From Chryseobacterium sp. CH21 (GTDB taxonomy: Bacteria > Bacteroidota > Bacteroidia > Flavobacteriales > Weeksellaceae), in NCBI RefSeq assembly GCF_004119445.1, contig NZ_QICI01000048.1, forward strand, positions 20,678 to 84,677: 64,000 nt of DNA, in the 5' to 3' direction. The translations under genes were made by a program, and so were the position numbers. A model generated the notes under the pieces. It was given only the letters and a program-made list of their open reading frames with translations, ran no database searches and was not told where the DNA came from. Positions 34,673-44,039 of this stretch are shown here, piece after piece. The number at the start of each line of letters is the position of its first letter. Position 1 is the first letter of the stretch.

Positions 34673-34809
34673 GGAAGCTGGAAGAGGGATGCTGGAAGTT
34701 AAGATTTGTCTTGCAAACGTCTATACATCATTCTATAAAAAGATTTTTATGGAAAACTTAGAGCTCTTCTTCAGCTTCAATAACTTCCCGCTCCCAGCTT
34801 CAGACTTCC
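34673..34809. repeat. Inverted repeat, GGAAGCTGG-type, between the cupin and bestrophin genes
   Basis: Arms at 34673-34700 (GGAAGCTGGAAGAGG then GATGCTGGAAGTT) and 34782-34809 (complement GGAAGTCTGAAGCTGG then GAGCGGGAAGTT) are imperfect reverse complements separated by 81 bases. The short ORF across it has no coding character. Likely a member of a dispersed repeat family. Confidence 0.6.
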
Positions 34810-34866
34810 TTACTTTATTAGCAGAGCTCAAATGAAAAAATTATATTTGTAATAATAAGTGAGTTT

Positions 34867-35744
34867 ATGAGAGTCTACAATACCAAACATTTCATTAAAA
34901 TCCTTTTCAGTTTACACAAAAGTGATACTTTAAAAATTCTTTTCCCGAGTATGATTCTTGTAGGACTATATTCCTGGGGAATTCAATATCTGGAAGTGGA
35001 ATATCTGCATCTTACAAGTAAGTCGGGAGTCAGTAATGTAGGGATGATTCATTCTCTGCTGGGATTTGTTCTTTCTCTTTTATTGGTTTTCAGAACCAAT
35101 ACGGCTTATGACAGATGGTGGGAAGGCAGAAAACTTTGGGGGAAACTGGTCAACGACACCCGAAACTTTGCCATAAAAATCAACACCATTCTTGGTGATA
35201 ATCGTCAGGATATCGACCAAATTGCAAGATATTTAAAATACTTTCCTCACTTTTTAGCCAAACATCTTTCCAAGGAATCTACAAGACTGGCTTTGGATGA
35301 AGATTATTCTGAAATTGAAAGCTCTTTAAAAAATCATGGGCCAAGTGACATAATTATCTTGTTAAGCCACAAATTGAATCAATTAAAAAAGAAGGAAAAA
35401 TTTCGGAAGTTGAAATGCTATACTTAGACACTCAGCTTTCAGGGTTTCTGGATGTGTGTGGAGGCTGCGAAAGAATCAAAAACACACCGATCCCTTATTC
35501 TTACTCTTCTTTCATCAAGAAATTTATTATTCTGTATGTTTTTGCACTGCCTATTGCCTATGTGATTACGATAGGACTTTTCATGATTCCGCTTACAGTC
35601 TTTGTATATTATGTCTTGATGAGTCTTGAACTTATTGCGGAAGAAATTGAAGATCCGTTCAATAACGATGAAAACGATATTCCGATGGAGACTTTAGCTC
35701 AGAATATTGAGAAGAATGTTCATCAGATTATGAACAGAAAATAA
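34867..35744 (+). pseudogene. Bestrophin-family channel-like protein, split by an apparent frameshift
   Basis: The first part (34867 on) has LFPSMILVGLYSWG, LLGFVLSLLLVFRTNTAYDRWWEGRKLWG, the bestrophin/UPF0187 signature. It stops at 35427. The second frame (from 35415) continues with LDVCGGCERIKNTPIPYSYSSFIKKF and two more hydrophobic helices and the ELIAEEIEDPF end. Adding one A to the six-A run at 35385-35390 gives a continuous product of about 292 residues (LKKEGKISEVEMLYL at the join). Bacterial members form pentameric ion channels. I consider it one gene with an assembly error. Confidence 0.85.
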
Positions 35745-35756
35745 AAAATCAAGCTA

Positions 35757-36356
35757 TTAAAGCTTGATTTCTTTGAGTTCGCCGTCCTGTTTTATTTCTA
35801 CAAATTTGCTTTCCCTGTTGGCAGCAGAATATCCGTAGAAAAATGTACTGTATATGGGTGTGGAATACAAATAGGCTCCATATCCGTTATAAGCATTTGA
35901 AGTCCCGGTTTGCTGCTGATAGCTTGCCGTCGCCGTAAAATTAACGATCGTTTCAAGATAATATTTACCCGGTTTCAGTTTTTCAAACTTAAACCTGCCA
36001 TGATCATCTGTCAAAGCTTCCACTCTGTATTTAAAAGCTTCCTCAGACATATATACCGTTGTTTTTTTATTTTCATATTTCTTTCTCATGTCATAAAACT
36101 CCTCAAAATAAGGCGTTACAGGAAAAAGCATCACAACAGTTCCTTTCGGTGCATAATGTTTTTCTCCAAGCAGTGGCTTGATTCCCCAATTGTTTTTTTG
36201 TTTGGTAGAAGCTACTCCTTCAATAGTAGAGTTCCCGAATCCAAGCTTTTCTCTGGCTAATTTTTTATCGAAGAAAGCTTGCGGATAATACGTGTTTTGT
36301 GCACTCAGGTACATAAATCCCCATATCAATATGAATAAAGTAAGTAATTTTTTCAT
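35757..36356 (-). CDS. Secreted protein with a carboxypeptidase-like regulatory segment
   Basis: The ATG at 36356 (MKKLLTLFILIWGFMYLSAQ) gives a clean signal peptide and is preferred over 36374. The 199-residue product contains a short beta-sandwich stretch (LTDDHGRFKFEKLKPGKYYLET) typical of carboxypeptidase regulatory-like or Cna-B-like domains, and a Tyr/Gly/Ser-rich region (YNGYGAYLYSTPIYSTFFYGYS). Function unknown; probably periplasmic or surface. It runs convergent to the bestrophin gene. Confidence 0.7.
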   Translation of the reverse strand: MKKLLTLFILIWGFMYLSAQNTYYPQAFFDKKLAREKLGFGNSTIEGVASTKQKNNWGIKPLLGEKHYAPKGTVVMLFPVTPYFEEFYDMRKKYENKKTTVYMSEEAFKYRVEALTDDHGRFKFEKLKPGKYYLETIVNFTATASYQQQTGTSNAYNGYGAYLYSTPIYSTFFYGYSAANRESKFVEIKQDGELKEIKL

Positions 36357-36411
36357 AGCATATTTTTGAGTCAAATATAAGTATTTTACTATTTTTGAAA
36401 TAAAAATATCT

Positions 36412-37030
36412 ATGAAGTACCTATTTCTATTGTTTTTTCCACTTCTGTTCTGATCACAGCTCAGAAACCTTGTGGATATAAGGACGGGCTACAGGAGGGT
36501 TCCTGTAAAGAATTCTATGACAACGGCCAGGTAAAAAATATGGTGGAATGGAAAAAAGGAAAACTGGACGGAGATGCCATTTTTATCATGATAACGGAAA
36601 AATACAGTCAAAAGGAGAATATAAAAAAGGATATAAAGTAAAAGAATGGTCCTATTTTGATAAGACAGGAGTACTTACTTCCAAAGAGGCTTTCAGAAAC
36701 GGAGAAAAGAATATTTATGATAACAGTCTTACCGCTACTTTTTATTCTCCTGCCGGTAAAATAACTGAAATTTCTAACTATAAATTCAATAAATTACAGG
36801 GAGAAAGCAAAACTTTTCATGAAGACGGAAAATCTTTAAAAGATATTGGGCAATATGATAACGGGCTTGCTACCGGAAAATGGAAAGTATTTTATCCATC
36901 AGGAAAATTACAACGCGAGACTGAGCTTGCCAACGATAAAAGACACGGCAACAGAGTTCATTACCGTGAAGACGGAAGCGTAGAAAAGACAGAGGTCTAT
37001 AAAGAAGGAAAATTAATCTCAACAAAATAA
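36412..37030 (+). pseudogene. MORN-repeat / YwqK-like secreted protein with two apparent frameshifts
   Basis: From the ATG at 36412 the signal peptide MKYLFLLFF is followed by a stop. One extra T in the six-T run at 36433-36438 gives STSVLITAQKPCGYKDG and a series of G-x-Y/W-x3-G repeats. A second extra T at 36580-36584 joins GDAIFYHDNGKIQSKGEY to the rest. The repeats (FYHDNGK, EDGKSLKDIGQYDNG, YREDGSVEK) are MORN/YwqK type. Annotation pipelines name such proteins YwqK antitoxins, though no toxin is nearby. The two breaks together make true loss or misreading likely. Confidence 0.78.
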
Positions 37031-37035
37031 TACAA

Positions 37036-37566
37036 TTGGTACAGAAACTAAAACTGGAAGAACTAAACAGGATAGATGTAGAAACATTTAAGAAGGTTGA
37101 AAAAATTCCGTTGGTCATCATTTTAGATAATATCAGAAGTATGCACAATGTAGGTGCAGCTTTCAGAACGGCAGATGCCTTTTTAATTGAAAAAATAATC
37201 CTTTGCGGAATTACCCCGCAGCCCCCCCACCGTGAAATTCATAAAGCAGCATTGGGAGCAACGGAAAGTGTAGACTGGTCTCATGAAACAGAAACCAACA
37301 CAGCGATTGCCGATTTGAAAAGCAAAGGATATGAAATCATAGGAATTGAGCAGACTACCGGAAGCCAGCTTATCACGGATTTCACGATTGACAGATCGAA
37401 AAAATATGCCTTAATTTTAGGAAACGAAGTAGAAGGAATCAGTGATGAAGTTCTTCCTAATATTGATGTATTTTTAGAAATTCCACAGCTTGGAACCAAG
37501 CATTCTCTTAATGTAAGTGTATGCGCCGGAATTGTGATGTGGGAATTTGCAAAAGCATTAAAATAA
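37036..37566 (+). CDS. SpoU/TrmH-family RNA 2'-O-methyltransferase
   Basis: A 176-residue SPOUT enzyme. It starts at a TTG, since no suitable ATG precedes the domain. Motif 1 is LDNIRSMHNVGAAFRTADAF, motif 2 ALILGNEVEGISDEVL and motif 3 IPQLGTKHSLNVSVCAGIVMWE, forming the knotted AdoMet site. It methylates a ribose in tRNA or rRNA; the target is not clear because the protein lacks the TrmH extension. It starts five bases after the MORN gene. Confidence 0.9.
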   Translation: MVQKLKLEELNRIDVETFKKVEKIPLVIILDNIRSMHNVGAAFRTADAFLIEKIILCGITPQPPHREIHKAALGATESVDWSHETETNTAIADLKSKGYEIIGIEQTTGSQLITDFTIDRSKKYALILGNEVEGISDEVLPNIDVFLEIPQLGTKHSLNVSVCAGIVMWEFAKALK

Positions 37567-37568
37567 AA

Positions 37569-37602
37569 AAACTGCATATGTCCTTAATAGACAGTGCAGT
37601 TT
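37569..37602 (+). terminator. Hairpin after the RNA methyltransferase gene
   Basis: AAACTGCA and TGCAGTTT with inner TGTC/GACA pairing. No strong T run follows, so termination is only likely. Confidence 0.5.
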
Positions 37603-37752
37603 GAAATAAATCTAATAAAAAGTAAAAATGAAAGGCGACAAAGGTACTTTATTTTTCTTTATGAACAAATTTTGACGGCACTTTTTTTGATTCACATTAA
37701 AAAAGTAGCGTTTTCAGAAAAAGTTTCGTTTAATTTTTTATAAATTAGCACA

Positions 37753-38406
37753 ATGTTTATCAAGGACTATATCTCAAAAGACTTTCCGTGTTTTAGCCTG
37801 TCTGACTCCATCGAGTCGGCCAGAAATACATTAGAAGATTTTGGATATTCCCATGTTTTCATCAAAAAATCCCATCATTTTTACGGAGCCCTTGCTATGG
37901 ATTTTCTGTATGAGGAAGATGGCGGAACACTGAAGGACCTGGAGCACCAGATTGAGCGGTTTGCCATTCTGGAGGACAATAATATTATGGACAGCATTCG
38001 CTTGTTTTATACGTTCAGTTCCAATGTGATTCCGGTGATTAATAAAAGTGAGAAATACTTGGGATATATCACATGTGAAGATATCTTTCAGGACTTTTCC
38101 CGTTATCCGCTGTTTTCAGAAACAGGAGCCATTCTTACGATAGAAACTTCTGCCAGAAAATATTCAATGACGGAAATTGCCAACATCATAGAAAGCAACA
38201 ACTCGAAGTTTTACGGAGGGTTTATAAGCTTTATGTCTGATGAAGTGGTACAGATCACGATAAAGATCAGCAATGAAAACCTGGCCTCGATAGACTCTAC
38301 ATTTGATCGGTACGATTACAGAATTGTTGAAAAATACTATTCTGATGAAAAATCCGATCTGTTTAAAGACCGATTTGGTTTTTTACAAAAATTCATAGAA
38401 ATATAA
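37753..38406 (+). CDS. CBS-domain protein
   Basis: A 217-residue protein with a CBS-pair-like N-terminal part (FPCFSLSDSIESARNTLEDFGYSHVFI, then MDSIRLFYTFSSNVIPVINKSEKYLGYITCEDIF) and a C-terminal region (about 130-205) that looks like an ACT-like alpha/beta fold. It ends one base before the NAD kinase gene, and this order is frequent in Flavobacteriia. CBS pairs bind adenine nucleotides, so a role in sensing NAD(P) or ATP state is possible. Confidence 0.83.
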   Translation: MFIKDYISKDFPCFSLSDSIESARNTLEDFGYSHVFIKKSHHFYGALAMDFLYEEDGGTLKDLEHQIERFAILEDNNIMDSIRLFYTFSSNVIPVINKSEKYLGYITCEDIFQDFSRYPLFSETGAILTIETSARKYSMTEIANIIESNNSKFYGGFISFMSDEVVQITIKISNENLASIDSTFDRYDYRIVEKYYSDEKSDLFKDRFGFLQKFIEI

Positions 38407-38407
38407 C

Positions 38408-39274
38408 ATGAAGGCAGCCATATATTCTCAGAAAAAAGATCTTGATACTTTTTTATATTTAAGCAAGTTTATCTCTGAACTTGAAACCAGAGGTGTAAAA
38501 TCTGTTCTGTTTGATGAAATGGCTGAAGCACTTCAGTTTTCAAAAATATTCGAAACGTTCAATTCTAAGCAGGATCTTCTGGATAAAGAAGTGGATCTGT
38601 TCTTTACTTTTGGTGGAGACGGAACCATTGTAAACTCTTTAACCTTCATTGAGGATCTTGAAATTCCGGTGGTTGGAGTGAATACCGGAAGACTTGGGTT
38701 TTTAGCTTTTTTCACGAAAGAAGAAGCCTTTAAAGAATTGGATTCCATCTTAAAGGGAGATGTAAAAACAAGCCGCCGTTCAGTCATTGAAGTGGTTTCT
38801 CCAAAACTTGAAGGAGCTTTTCCTTATGCTTTGAATGACGTTACGGTTTCCAGAAAAGAAACAACATCCATGATTACTGTGGATTCTTATATCAATGATG
38901 AGTTTTTGAATGTTTTCTGGGGTGACGGTGTGATCATTTCAACCCCTACCGGATCTACCGCTTACTCTTTGAGCTGTGGTGGACCGATCATTTCTCCGAA
39001 CAACGAGAACTTTGTTATCACTCCGATCGCTCCTCACAATCTAAACGTGAGACCTTTAGTAGTAAACGACAAGGTAGAAATAAAATTCAGGGTGGAAAGC
39101 CGTGTTCCTCAATACTCTCTTTCCTTAGACTCCCGACTGATACATATAGAAACGGATAAGGAAATCATTATCAAAAAGGCAAAATTCCAGCTCCTTTTGG
39201 TACAACCCAACAGCTTAAGTTTCTACGAAACCATCCGTCAGAAGCTACTTTGGGGCAGAGATAAAAGAAATTAG
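38408..39274 (+). CDS. nadK: NAD kinase
   Basis: A 288-residue NAD kinase: FFTFGGDGTIVNSL (the GGDG motif with catalytic Asp), GVNTGRLGFLAFF and GDGVIISTPTGSTAYSLSCGGPI are the conserved blocks. It makes NADP from NAD and ATP. It is transcribed with the CBS-domain gene directly before it. Confidence 0.95.
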   Translation: MKAAIYSQKKDLDTFLYLSKFISELETRGVKSVLFDEMAEALQFSKIFETFNSKQDLLDKEVDLFFTFGGDGTIVNSLTFIEDLEIPVVGVNTGRLGFLAFFTKEEAFKELDSILKGDVKTSRRSVIEVVSPKLEGAFPYALNDVTVSRKETTSMITVDSYINDEFLNVFWGDGVIISTPTGSTAYSLSCGGPIISPNNENFVITPIAPHNLNVRPLVVNDKVEIKFRVESRVPQYSLSLDSRLIHIETDKEIIIKKAKFQLLLVQPNSLSFYETIRQKLLWGRDKRN

Positions 39275-39343
39275 TAATTTCTTAAAAATGATTACCTTTA
39301 CACGAAATTAAAACACCTAATAAATTTATAATAAAAGTAAAAC

Positions 39344-40414
39344 ATGAGCAGAATTTTTCCGGCAGGAGTTGCCACAGGTCAGTTAGTTACTGATATCTTT
39401 CAGTATGCTAAAGAAAACAAATTTGCATTACCTGCAGTAAACGTAATTGGATCAAGCAACATCAATGCTGTGATGGAAACTGCAGCGAAATTGAACGCTC
39501 CTGTAATTATCCAGTTTTCTAATGGTGGAGCTGCTTTCAACGCAGGAAAAGGATTAAACAATGACGGACAAAGAGCTGCTATCTTAGGATCTATTGCTGG
39601 TGCAAAACATATTCATACTCTTGCTGAAGCTTATGGAGCTACTGTAATTTTACACACAGACCACTGTGCCAAGAAATTACTTCCTTGGATTGACGGATTA
39701 ATGGATGCTAATGAAGATTTCTTCAAGCAGACAGGAAAATCTCTTTACTCTTCTCACATGCTGGACCTTTCTGAAGAATCTTTAGAAGAAAACCTTGAGA
39801 TTTCAGCTCAGTATTTCGAAAGAATGGCTAAGCTTCAGATGACTCTTGAAGTAGAAATCGGAGTAACAGGTGGTGAAGAAGACGGTGTAGACAACTCAGA
39901 CGTTGATAACTCTAAATTATATACTCAGCCTGAAGATATCGCTTATACTTATGAAAAATTAAAAGCGATTTCTGATAACTTCACAATCGCTGCTGCTTTC
40001 GGTAACGTACACGGAGTTTACAAACCAGGAAACGTAGTTCTTACTCCAAAAATCCTTGACAATTCTCAGAAATATGTTCAGGAGAAATTCGGAACAGCTG
40101 CTAAACCTATCAACTTTGTATTCCACGGAGGTTCAGGATCTACTTTAGAAGAGATCAGAGAAGCTATCGACTACGGAGTAATCAAAATGAATATCGACAC
40201 TGACCTTCAGTTTGCATACACAGAAGGAGTGAGAGATTATATGGTAAACAATATCGACTATTTAAGAGCTCAAATCGGGAACCCTGAAGGAGAAGAAAAA
40301 CCTAACAAGAAATTCTACGACCCAAGAGTATGGGTAAGAAAAGGTGAAGAAACATTCTCTACAAGATTGGTGAAAGCATTTGAAGATTTAAATAACGTAG
40401 ATACTTTAAAATAA
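39344..40414 (+). CDS. fbaA: Class II fructose-bisphosphate aldolase
   Basis: A 356-residue zinc-dependent aldolase (class IIA length). Zinc and active-site stretches: ILHTDHCAKKLLPW with His-Asp-His, EVEIGVTGGEEDGVDN, FGNVHGVYKPG and FVFHGGSGSTLEEIREAIDYGVIKMNIDTD. It splits fructose-1,6-bisphosphate in glycolysis and works backward in gluconeogenesis. A near-consensus -7 box (TACCTTTA at 39293) lies upstream. Confidence 0.96.
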   Translation: MSRIFPAGVATGQLVTDIFQYAKENKFALPAVNVIGSSNINAVMETAAKLNAPVIIQFSNGGAAFNAGKGLNNDGQRAAILGSIAGAKHIHTLAEAYGATVILHTDHCAKKLLPWIDGLMDANEDFFKQTGKSLYSSHMLDLSEESLEENLEISAQYFERMAKLQMTLEVEIGVTGGEEDGVDNSDVDNSKLYTQPEDIAYTYEKLKAISDNFTIAAAFGNVHGVYKPGNVVLTPKILDNSQKYVQEKFGTAAKPINFVFHGGSGSTLEEIREAIDYGVIKMNIDTDLQFAYTEGVRDYMVNNIDYLRAQIGNPEGEEKPNKKFYDPRVWVRKGEETFSTRLVKAFEDLNNVDTLK

Positions 40415-40426
40415 GAACTGTACATT

Positions 40427-40473
40427 TGTATCAATGTAAAAAGTATTCATAGAAATGCATTTACATTGGTACA
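40427..40473. repeat. Inverted repeat between the aldolase and accD genes
   Basis: TGTATCAATGTAAA (40427-40440) and TTTACATTGGTACA (40460-40473) are reverse complements with one mismatch, within a longer run of TACATT-like words. It may act as a transcription attenuator or terminator ahead of accD. Confidence 0.5.
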
Positions 40474-40503
40474 TTTTACATTTATACATTAATACAAACA
40501 AAA

Positions 40504-41358
40504 ATGGCATTCGACTGGTTTAAAAGAAAAGCAAAAAACATAACCACTTCTACTGATGAAAAAAAGGACGTTCCCAAAGGACTTTGGCATCAGACTCCAT
40601 CCGGAAAAGTAGTGGAACATGATGAACTAAAGAGAAATAACTATGTTTCTCCTGAAGACGGATTTCATGTAAGAATAGGAAGTGCAGAATTTTTTGACAT
40701 CCTTTTTGACGGTGGTAAATTTACAGAACTGGATGCCAATGTTGAAAGTATTGATATCTTAAACTTCAAAGATACAAAGCCTTACAAAGACCGTTTAAAA
40801 GAAGTAAAAGCTAAAACAAAGCTTACAGATTCTATCAGAAATGCTGTAGGAACTGTAAAAGGAACTGAAATGGTAGTTTCTTGTATGGATTTTGCTTTCA
40901 TTGGTGGATCTTTAGGTTCTGTAATGGGAGAAAAGATCAGAAGAGCTGTAGATTACTGTATCGCACACAAACTTCCGTATATGATTATCTGTCAGTCCGG
41001 AGGAGCAAGAATGCAGGAAGCAACTTACTCTTTAATGCAATTGGCAAAAGTTCAGGCTAAATTAGCTCAGCTTTCTGAAGCAGGACTTTTATACATCGCT
41101 TATCTTTGTGACCCTACATTCGGAGGAATTACAGCTTCTTTCGCAATGACGGCTGATATCATTATGGCAGAACCGGGAGCATTGATCGGTTTCGCAGGAC
41201 CAAGAGTAATCCGTGAAACAATCGGTAGAGACTTACCGGAAGGATTCCAGACATCTGAATTCTTACAAGAAAAAGGATTTGTAGATTTCATCGTAAAAAG
41301 AACTGAAATTCAGGATACTGTGGCCAAAACAGTTAATTTATTAGCTGTAAAAGCATAG
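40504..41358 (+). CDS. accD: Acetyl-CoA carboxylase carboxyltransferase subunit beta, zinc ribbon absent
   Basis: A 284-residue AccD with the crotonase-like core: [43 protein letters not shown] and [15 protein letters not shown]. With AccA it transfers carboxyl from biotin to acetyl-CoA, giving malonyl-CoA. In E. coli the N-terminus has a four-cysteine zinc ribbon. Here the aligned part ([20 protein letters not shown], then [11 protein letters not shown]) has no cysteine before VVSCMDF near residue 125. The fold outline remains but zinc binding must be lost. Confidence 0.95.
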   Translation: MAFDWFKRKAKNITTSTDEKKDVPKGLWHQTPSGKVVEHDELKRNNYVSPEDGFHVRIGSAEFFDILFDGGKFTELDANVESIDILNFKDTKPYKDRLKEVKAKTKLTDSIRNAVGTVKGTEMVVSCMDFAFIGGSLGSVMGEKIRRAVDYCIAHKLPYMIICQSGGARMQEATYSLMQLAKVQAKLAQLSEAGLLYIAYLCDPTFGGITASFAMTADIIMAEPGALIGFAGPRVIRETIGRDLPEGFQTSEFLQEKGFVDFIVKRTEIQDTVAKTVNLLAVKA

Positions 41359-41379
41359 TTTCTGTAACAAACACAATAC

Positions 41380-41412
41380 AATCTCTCTCTAATTGGGGAG
41401 AGATTTTTATTT
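41380..41412 (+). terminator. Intrinsic terminator after accD
   Basis: Arms AATCTCTC and GAGAGATT with a 10-base loop and a T-rich tail that runs into the next start codon. Confidence 0.75.
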
Positions 41413-41921
41413 ATGAGGACTTTTAAGATATTTTTCAATACCATCAGAAGTATGAGTTTTAAAAAGATTATACGTCTTTTATCACTTGTCCTTCCCCATC
41501 CTCTTTTCGCTTTACTAAGTTTTCATGCAACAGTAAAAGCATTTACCATAGCACAGAAAAAATTCCCAGAAACAGCTTCTAATAACGGAATTGGGAATGC
41601 TTTCAGACACGCTCTGTGGTGCTGCTTCATTATGATGTACTGCTGCAAAATCTCCTCTCCCAAAAAGGCACTTGATTTCTGCAAAAGAATAACAGATATG
41701 CATGAAGAACTCTTCCCTAATGAACCTCTGGAAACCAAAATGGATCTTCATAACAACAAAATCGGAATGGATTATTTCATGGAAATTCTTCCGGGAATTC
41801 ACCGACAGTTTTTTGAAAAGAGCTTCTTTGTAGAGGCATTAATCAAAAAATGAATGATGCTAAAGTTCTGAAAAATCTGGATGATGATTTTGAAGGACAT
41901 CTTGTTTACCTAGAAGAGTAA
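41413..41921 (+). CDS. DUF6973-like protein, end probably extended by a homopolymer correction
   Basis: As written the frame ends at 41853 (146 residues). It has GIGNAFRHALWCCFIMMYC and DMHEELFPNEPLETKMDLHNNKIG, with conserved His and Asp that suggest a helical domain of the DUF6973 type (name from memory). One more A in the six-A run at 41845-41850 would carry on through MNDAKVLKNLDDDFEGHLVYLEE to a TAA at 41919-41921. I give that end as the more likely one. Function unknown. Confidence 0.62.
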
Positions 41922-41936
41922 ATTATTTTTATTTTA

Positions 41937-42105
41937 AACGCTAAAGATCGCAAGGAAAATTTAAAAACTTGATGCATATTTTCGTTCGCAGGGGCATTTC
42001 ATTCAGCTATGTTCTCTAATTGAAATTCTATTTGCTGAGTGCTAACGCCTTTGCGAACGAAAAAAATCAAAATTCATCATTAAAAACCTTTGTGTGCATT
42101 GCGTT
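41937..42105. repeat. Dispersed intergenic inverted-repeat element, copy 2
   Basis: Bounded by AACGC (41937) and GCGTT (42101-42105). Inner arms GTTCGCAGGGGC (41984-41995) and GCCTTTGCGAAC (42047-42058) pair with one wobble or mismatch. This fills most of the 304-base gap between two genes; apart from a -7 box at 42173 I see nothing else in the gap. Confidence 0.72.
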
Positions 42106-42172
42106 AAAATGGCTTTAAGGTCTGAAACTATCATTAATTCTATTTCGCAAAAGAATAACAAAAGACTTTAGT

Positions 42173-42180
42173 TATTTTTG
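42173..42180 (+). promoter_or_regulatory. Candidate -7 box TATTTTTG
   Basis: Matches TAnnTTTG 45 bases before the ATG at 42226. Confidence 0.35.
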
Positions 42181-42225
42181 TGGTTTAAAGTATTTTTGAT
42201 AAGTTTAAACAATTAAATCAATCAG

Positions 42226-43628
42226 ATGGTTCTCAGCAGAATTTGGTCGGCTTTCATTATCATTGCCATTGCCATTGCCAGTATAAAATACGTTTCGTCA
42301 GGTAACTACAAAACCATTTTCAATGATATGGTGGTGGGAAAAGGAGGTGATACAGTGAAGATTGCATCTCAGCCTATCAACAGCCTCTCTCCTTTTGTAA
42401 GAGACAGCCTGATGAAAAAAATGATTTTGCGGACAGCAGAATTCATTATAAAACAGATTCATTAAAACAGAATGTAAATGTTTACCGTGTGCAGGAAGCC
42501 GATGGAGTTATCGGAACCTCTGAAACTGCGGTGAAGATCTGTCTTGGTCTTATCGGGATCATGACTCTGTTTATGGGATTCATGAGTATTGCTGAAAAAG
42601 CAGGAGGAATCAATCTTCTAAGCCGTCTGATCCAGCCGTTTTTCTCCAAATTGTTTCCTGATATTCCTAAAAACCATCCCGCATTCGGGCATATGCTGAT
42701 GAATTTCAGCGCCAATCTTCTGGGATTGGACAATGCTGCTACTCCTTTTGGTTTAAAAGCTATGGAAAGCCTTCAATCCTTAAATCCCAATAAAGATACG
42801 GCCAGTAATTCACAGATCATGTTTCTGTGCCTTCATGCCGGAGGAATGACTTTGATTCCGGTTTCCATTATTGCGATCAGAGCATCTATGGGCTCCAAAA
42901 CACCTACTGATATTTTCCTTCCATGTATGATCGCTACTTTTGCGGCAACTTTAGCGGCGATGATTATTGTTTCTTTATATCAGAAAATCAATCTTCTTCG
43001 TCCTGTAGTGATCGCTTATGTTGGAGGAATTTCAGCAATTATTGCTTTATTGGTATTGTATCTGGTTCAATTAAGTAAAGATGAACTGGATGACTTCAGT
43101 AAGGTATTGAGCAATGGTTTAATTCTATTTATTTTCCTTGCGATTGTATTGGGAGCCGTTTATAAAAAAATCAATGTTTTTGATGCCTTCATTGAAGGAG
43201 CAAAAGAAGGATTCACTACCTGTGTTAAGATTATTCCTTATCTGGTTGGGATGTTGATTGCCATCTCATTATTAAGGACTTCCGGTGTTTTTGATGTGAT
43301 CATTGACGGGATGAAATGGGTAGCCAACGTTGCCAATATGGACCCAAGATTTGTAGACGGGCTTCCAACCGCTTTAATCAAGCCTTTATCCGGCTCCGGA
43401 GCCAGAGGAATGATGGTGGACACAATGTCAACCTTCGGAGCAGATAGTTTCCAGGGGAAATTGGCAGCTGTACTTCAGGGAAGCTCAGATACGACATTTT
43501 ACGTGATCGCCGTTTATTTTGGCGCCGTTGCCGTTAAGAATACAAGATATACGGTAATTGCCATGCTTCTGGCTGATTTAGTCGGTGTTATTACTGCTAT
43601 TGCGTTGGCTTATTTATTTTTTGCTTAA
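42226..43628 (+). pseudogene. Nucleoside-recognition (SpmA-SpmB fusion) membrane protein, split by an apparent frameshift
   Basis: The first frame (42226-42465) holds an initial helix and a periplasmic-looking linker; the second (42489 on) holds the rest with LGLDNAATPFGLKAMESLQ, LIPVSIIAIRASMG and SGARGMMVDTMSTFGAD. These match spore-maturation SpmA and SpmB domains joined in one protein, as usual in Bacteroidota, which do not sporulate. One more A in the seven-A run at 42415-42421 joins them through KKNDFADSRIHYKTDSLK, leaving about 467 residues. Probably a transporter-like membrane protein of unknown cargo. I treat it as one gene. Confidence 0.85.
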
Positions 43629-43648
43629 TAAAAAAGTTGCAGGTTGGG

Positions 43649-43660
43649 TAGTTGCTAGTT
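43649..43660. repeat. Left flank repeat TAGTTGCTAGTT of the four-helix-bundle gene
   Basis: Reverse complement of AACTAGCAACTA in the array at 44034-44061, so the 23S-IVP-like gene sits between inverted copies. Confidence 0.5.
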
Positions 43661-43682
43661 TTTTACCGTTAAAAATGTCTTA

Positions 43683-44039
43683 ATGAGCTACGAAAAACTT
43701 GATATTTATAATATTGCTTTTGAGTTGTTTATTGAAACTCATAAATTATCACTTCAACTCCCAAACCATGAATTATATGAATTGGGCAGTCAGTTGAGAC
43801 GATCCGCTGATTCTGTTGTTACAAATATCGCAGAAGGCTACGGAAGAAACAATTACAAAGGTGATTTCATAAGGTTTCTCACTTATTCTCAAGCAAGTTG
43901 TGACGAAACAGTATGCCGCTTGTCAAAAATCAACAGGCTTTATCCTGAATTAAACTTAAACTTCAAAGAAAAATCAGAACAATACAAACTCTTAGGAGGA
44001 AAAATCAACAACTTTATAAAATACGTTCAATTAAACTAG
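43683..44039 (+). CDS. Four-helix-bundle protein (23S rRNA intervening-sequence type)
   Basis: A 118-residue all-helical protein with YEKLDIYNIAFELFIETHKL, LGSQLRRSADSVVTNIAEGYGR and a C-terminal helix, the pattern of the S23 or four-helix-bundle family first found inside 23S rRNA intervening sequences. The stand-alone copies are widespread in Bacteroidota and their role is unknown. The stop codon lies in a tandem array of AACTAGC. A reverse-complement copy lies 22 bases before the start, which suggests a mobile or duplicated cassette. Confidence 0.9.
   Translation: MSYEKLDIYNIAFELFIETHKLSLQLPNHELYELGSQLRRSADSVVTNIAEGYGRNNYKGDFIRFLTYSQASCDETVCRLSKINRLYPELNLNFKEKSEQYKLLGGKINNFIKYVQLN

Noticed and set aside
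36412..37030. Toxin-antitoxin system suggested by YwqK-type repeats
   Set aside because: No toxin gene is adjacent; the name comes from automatic annotation of MORN-like repeats.
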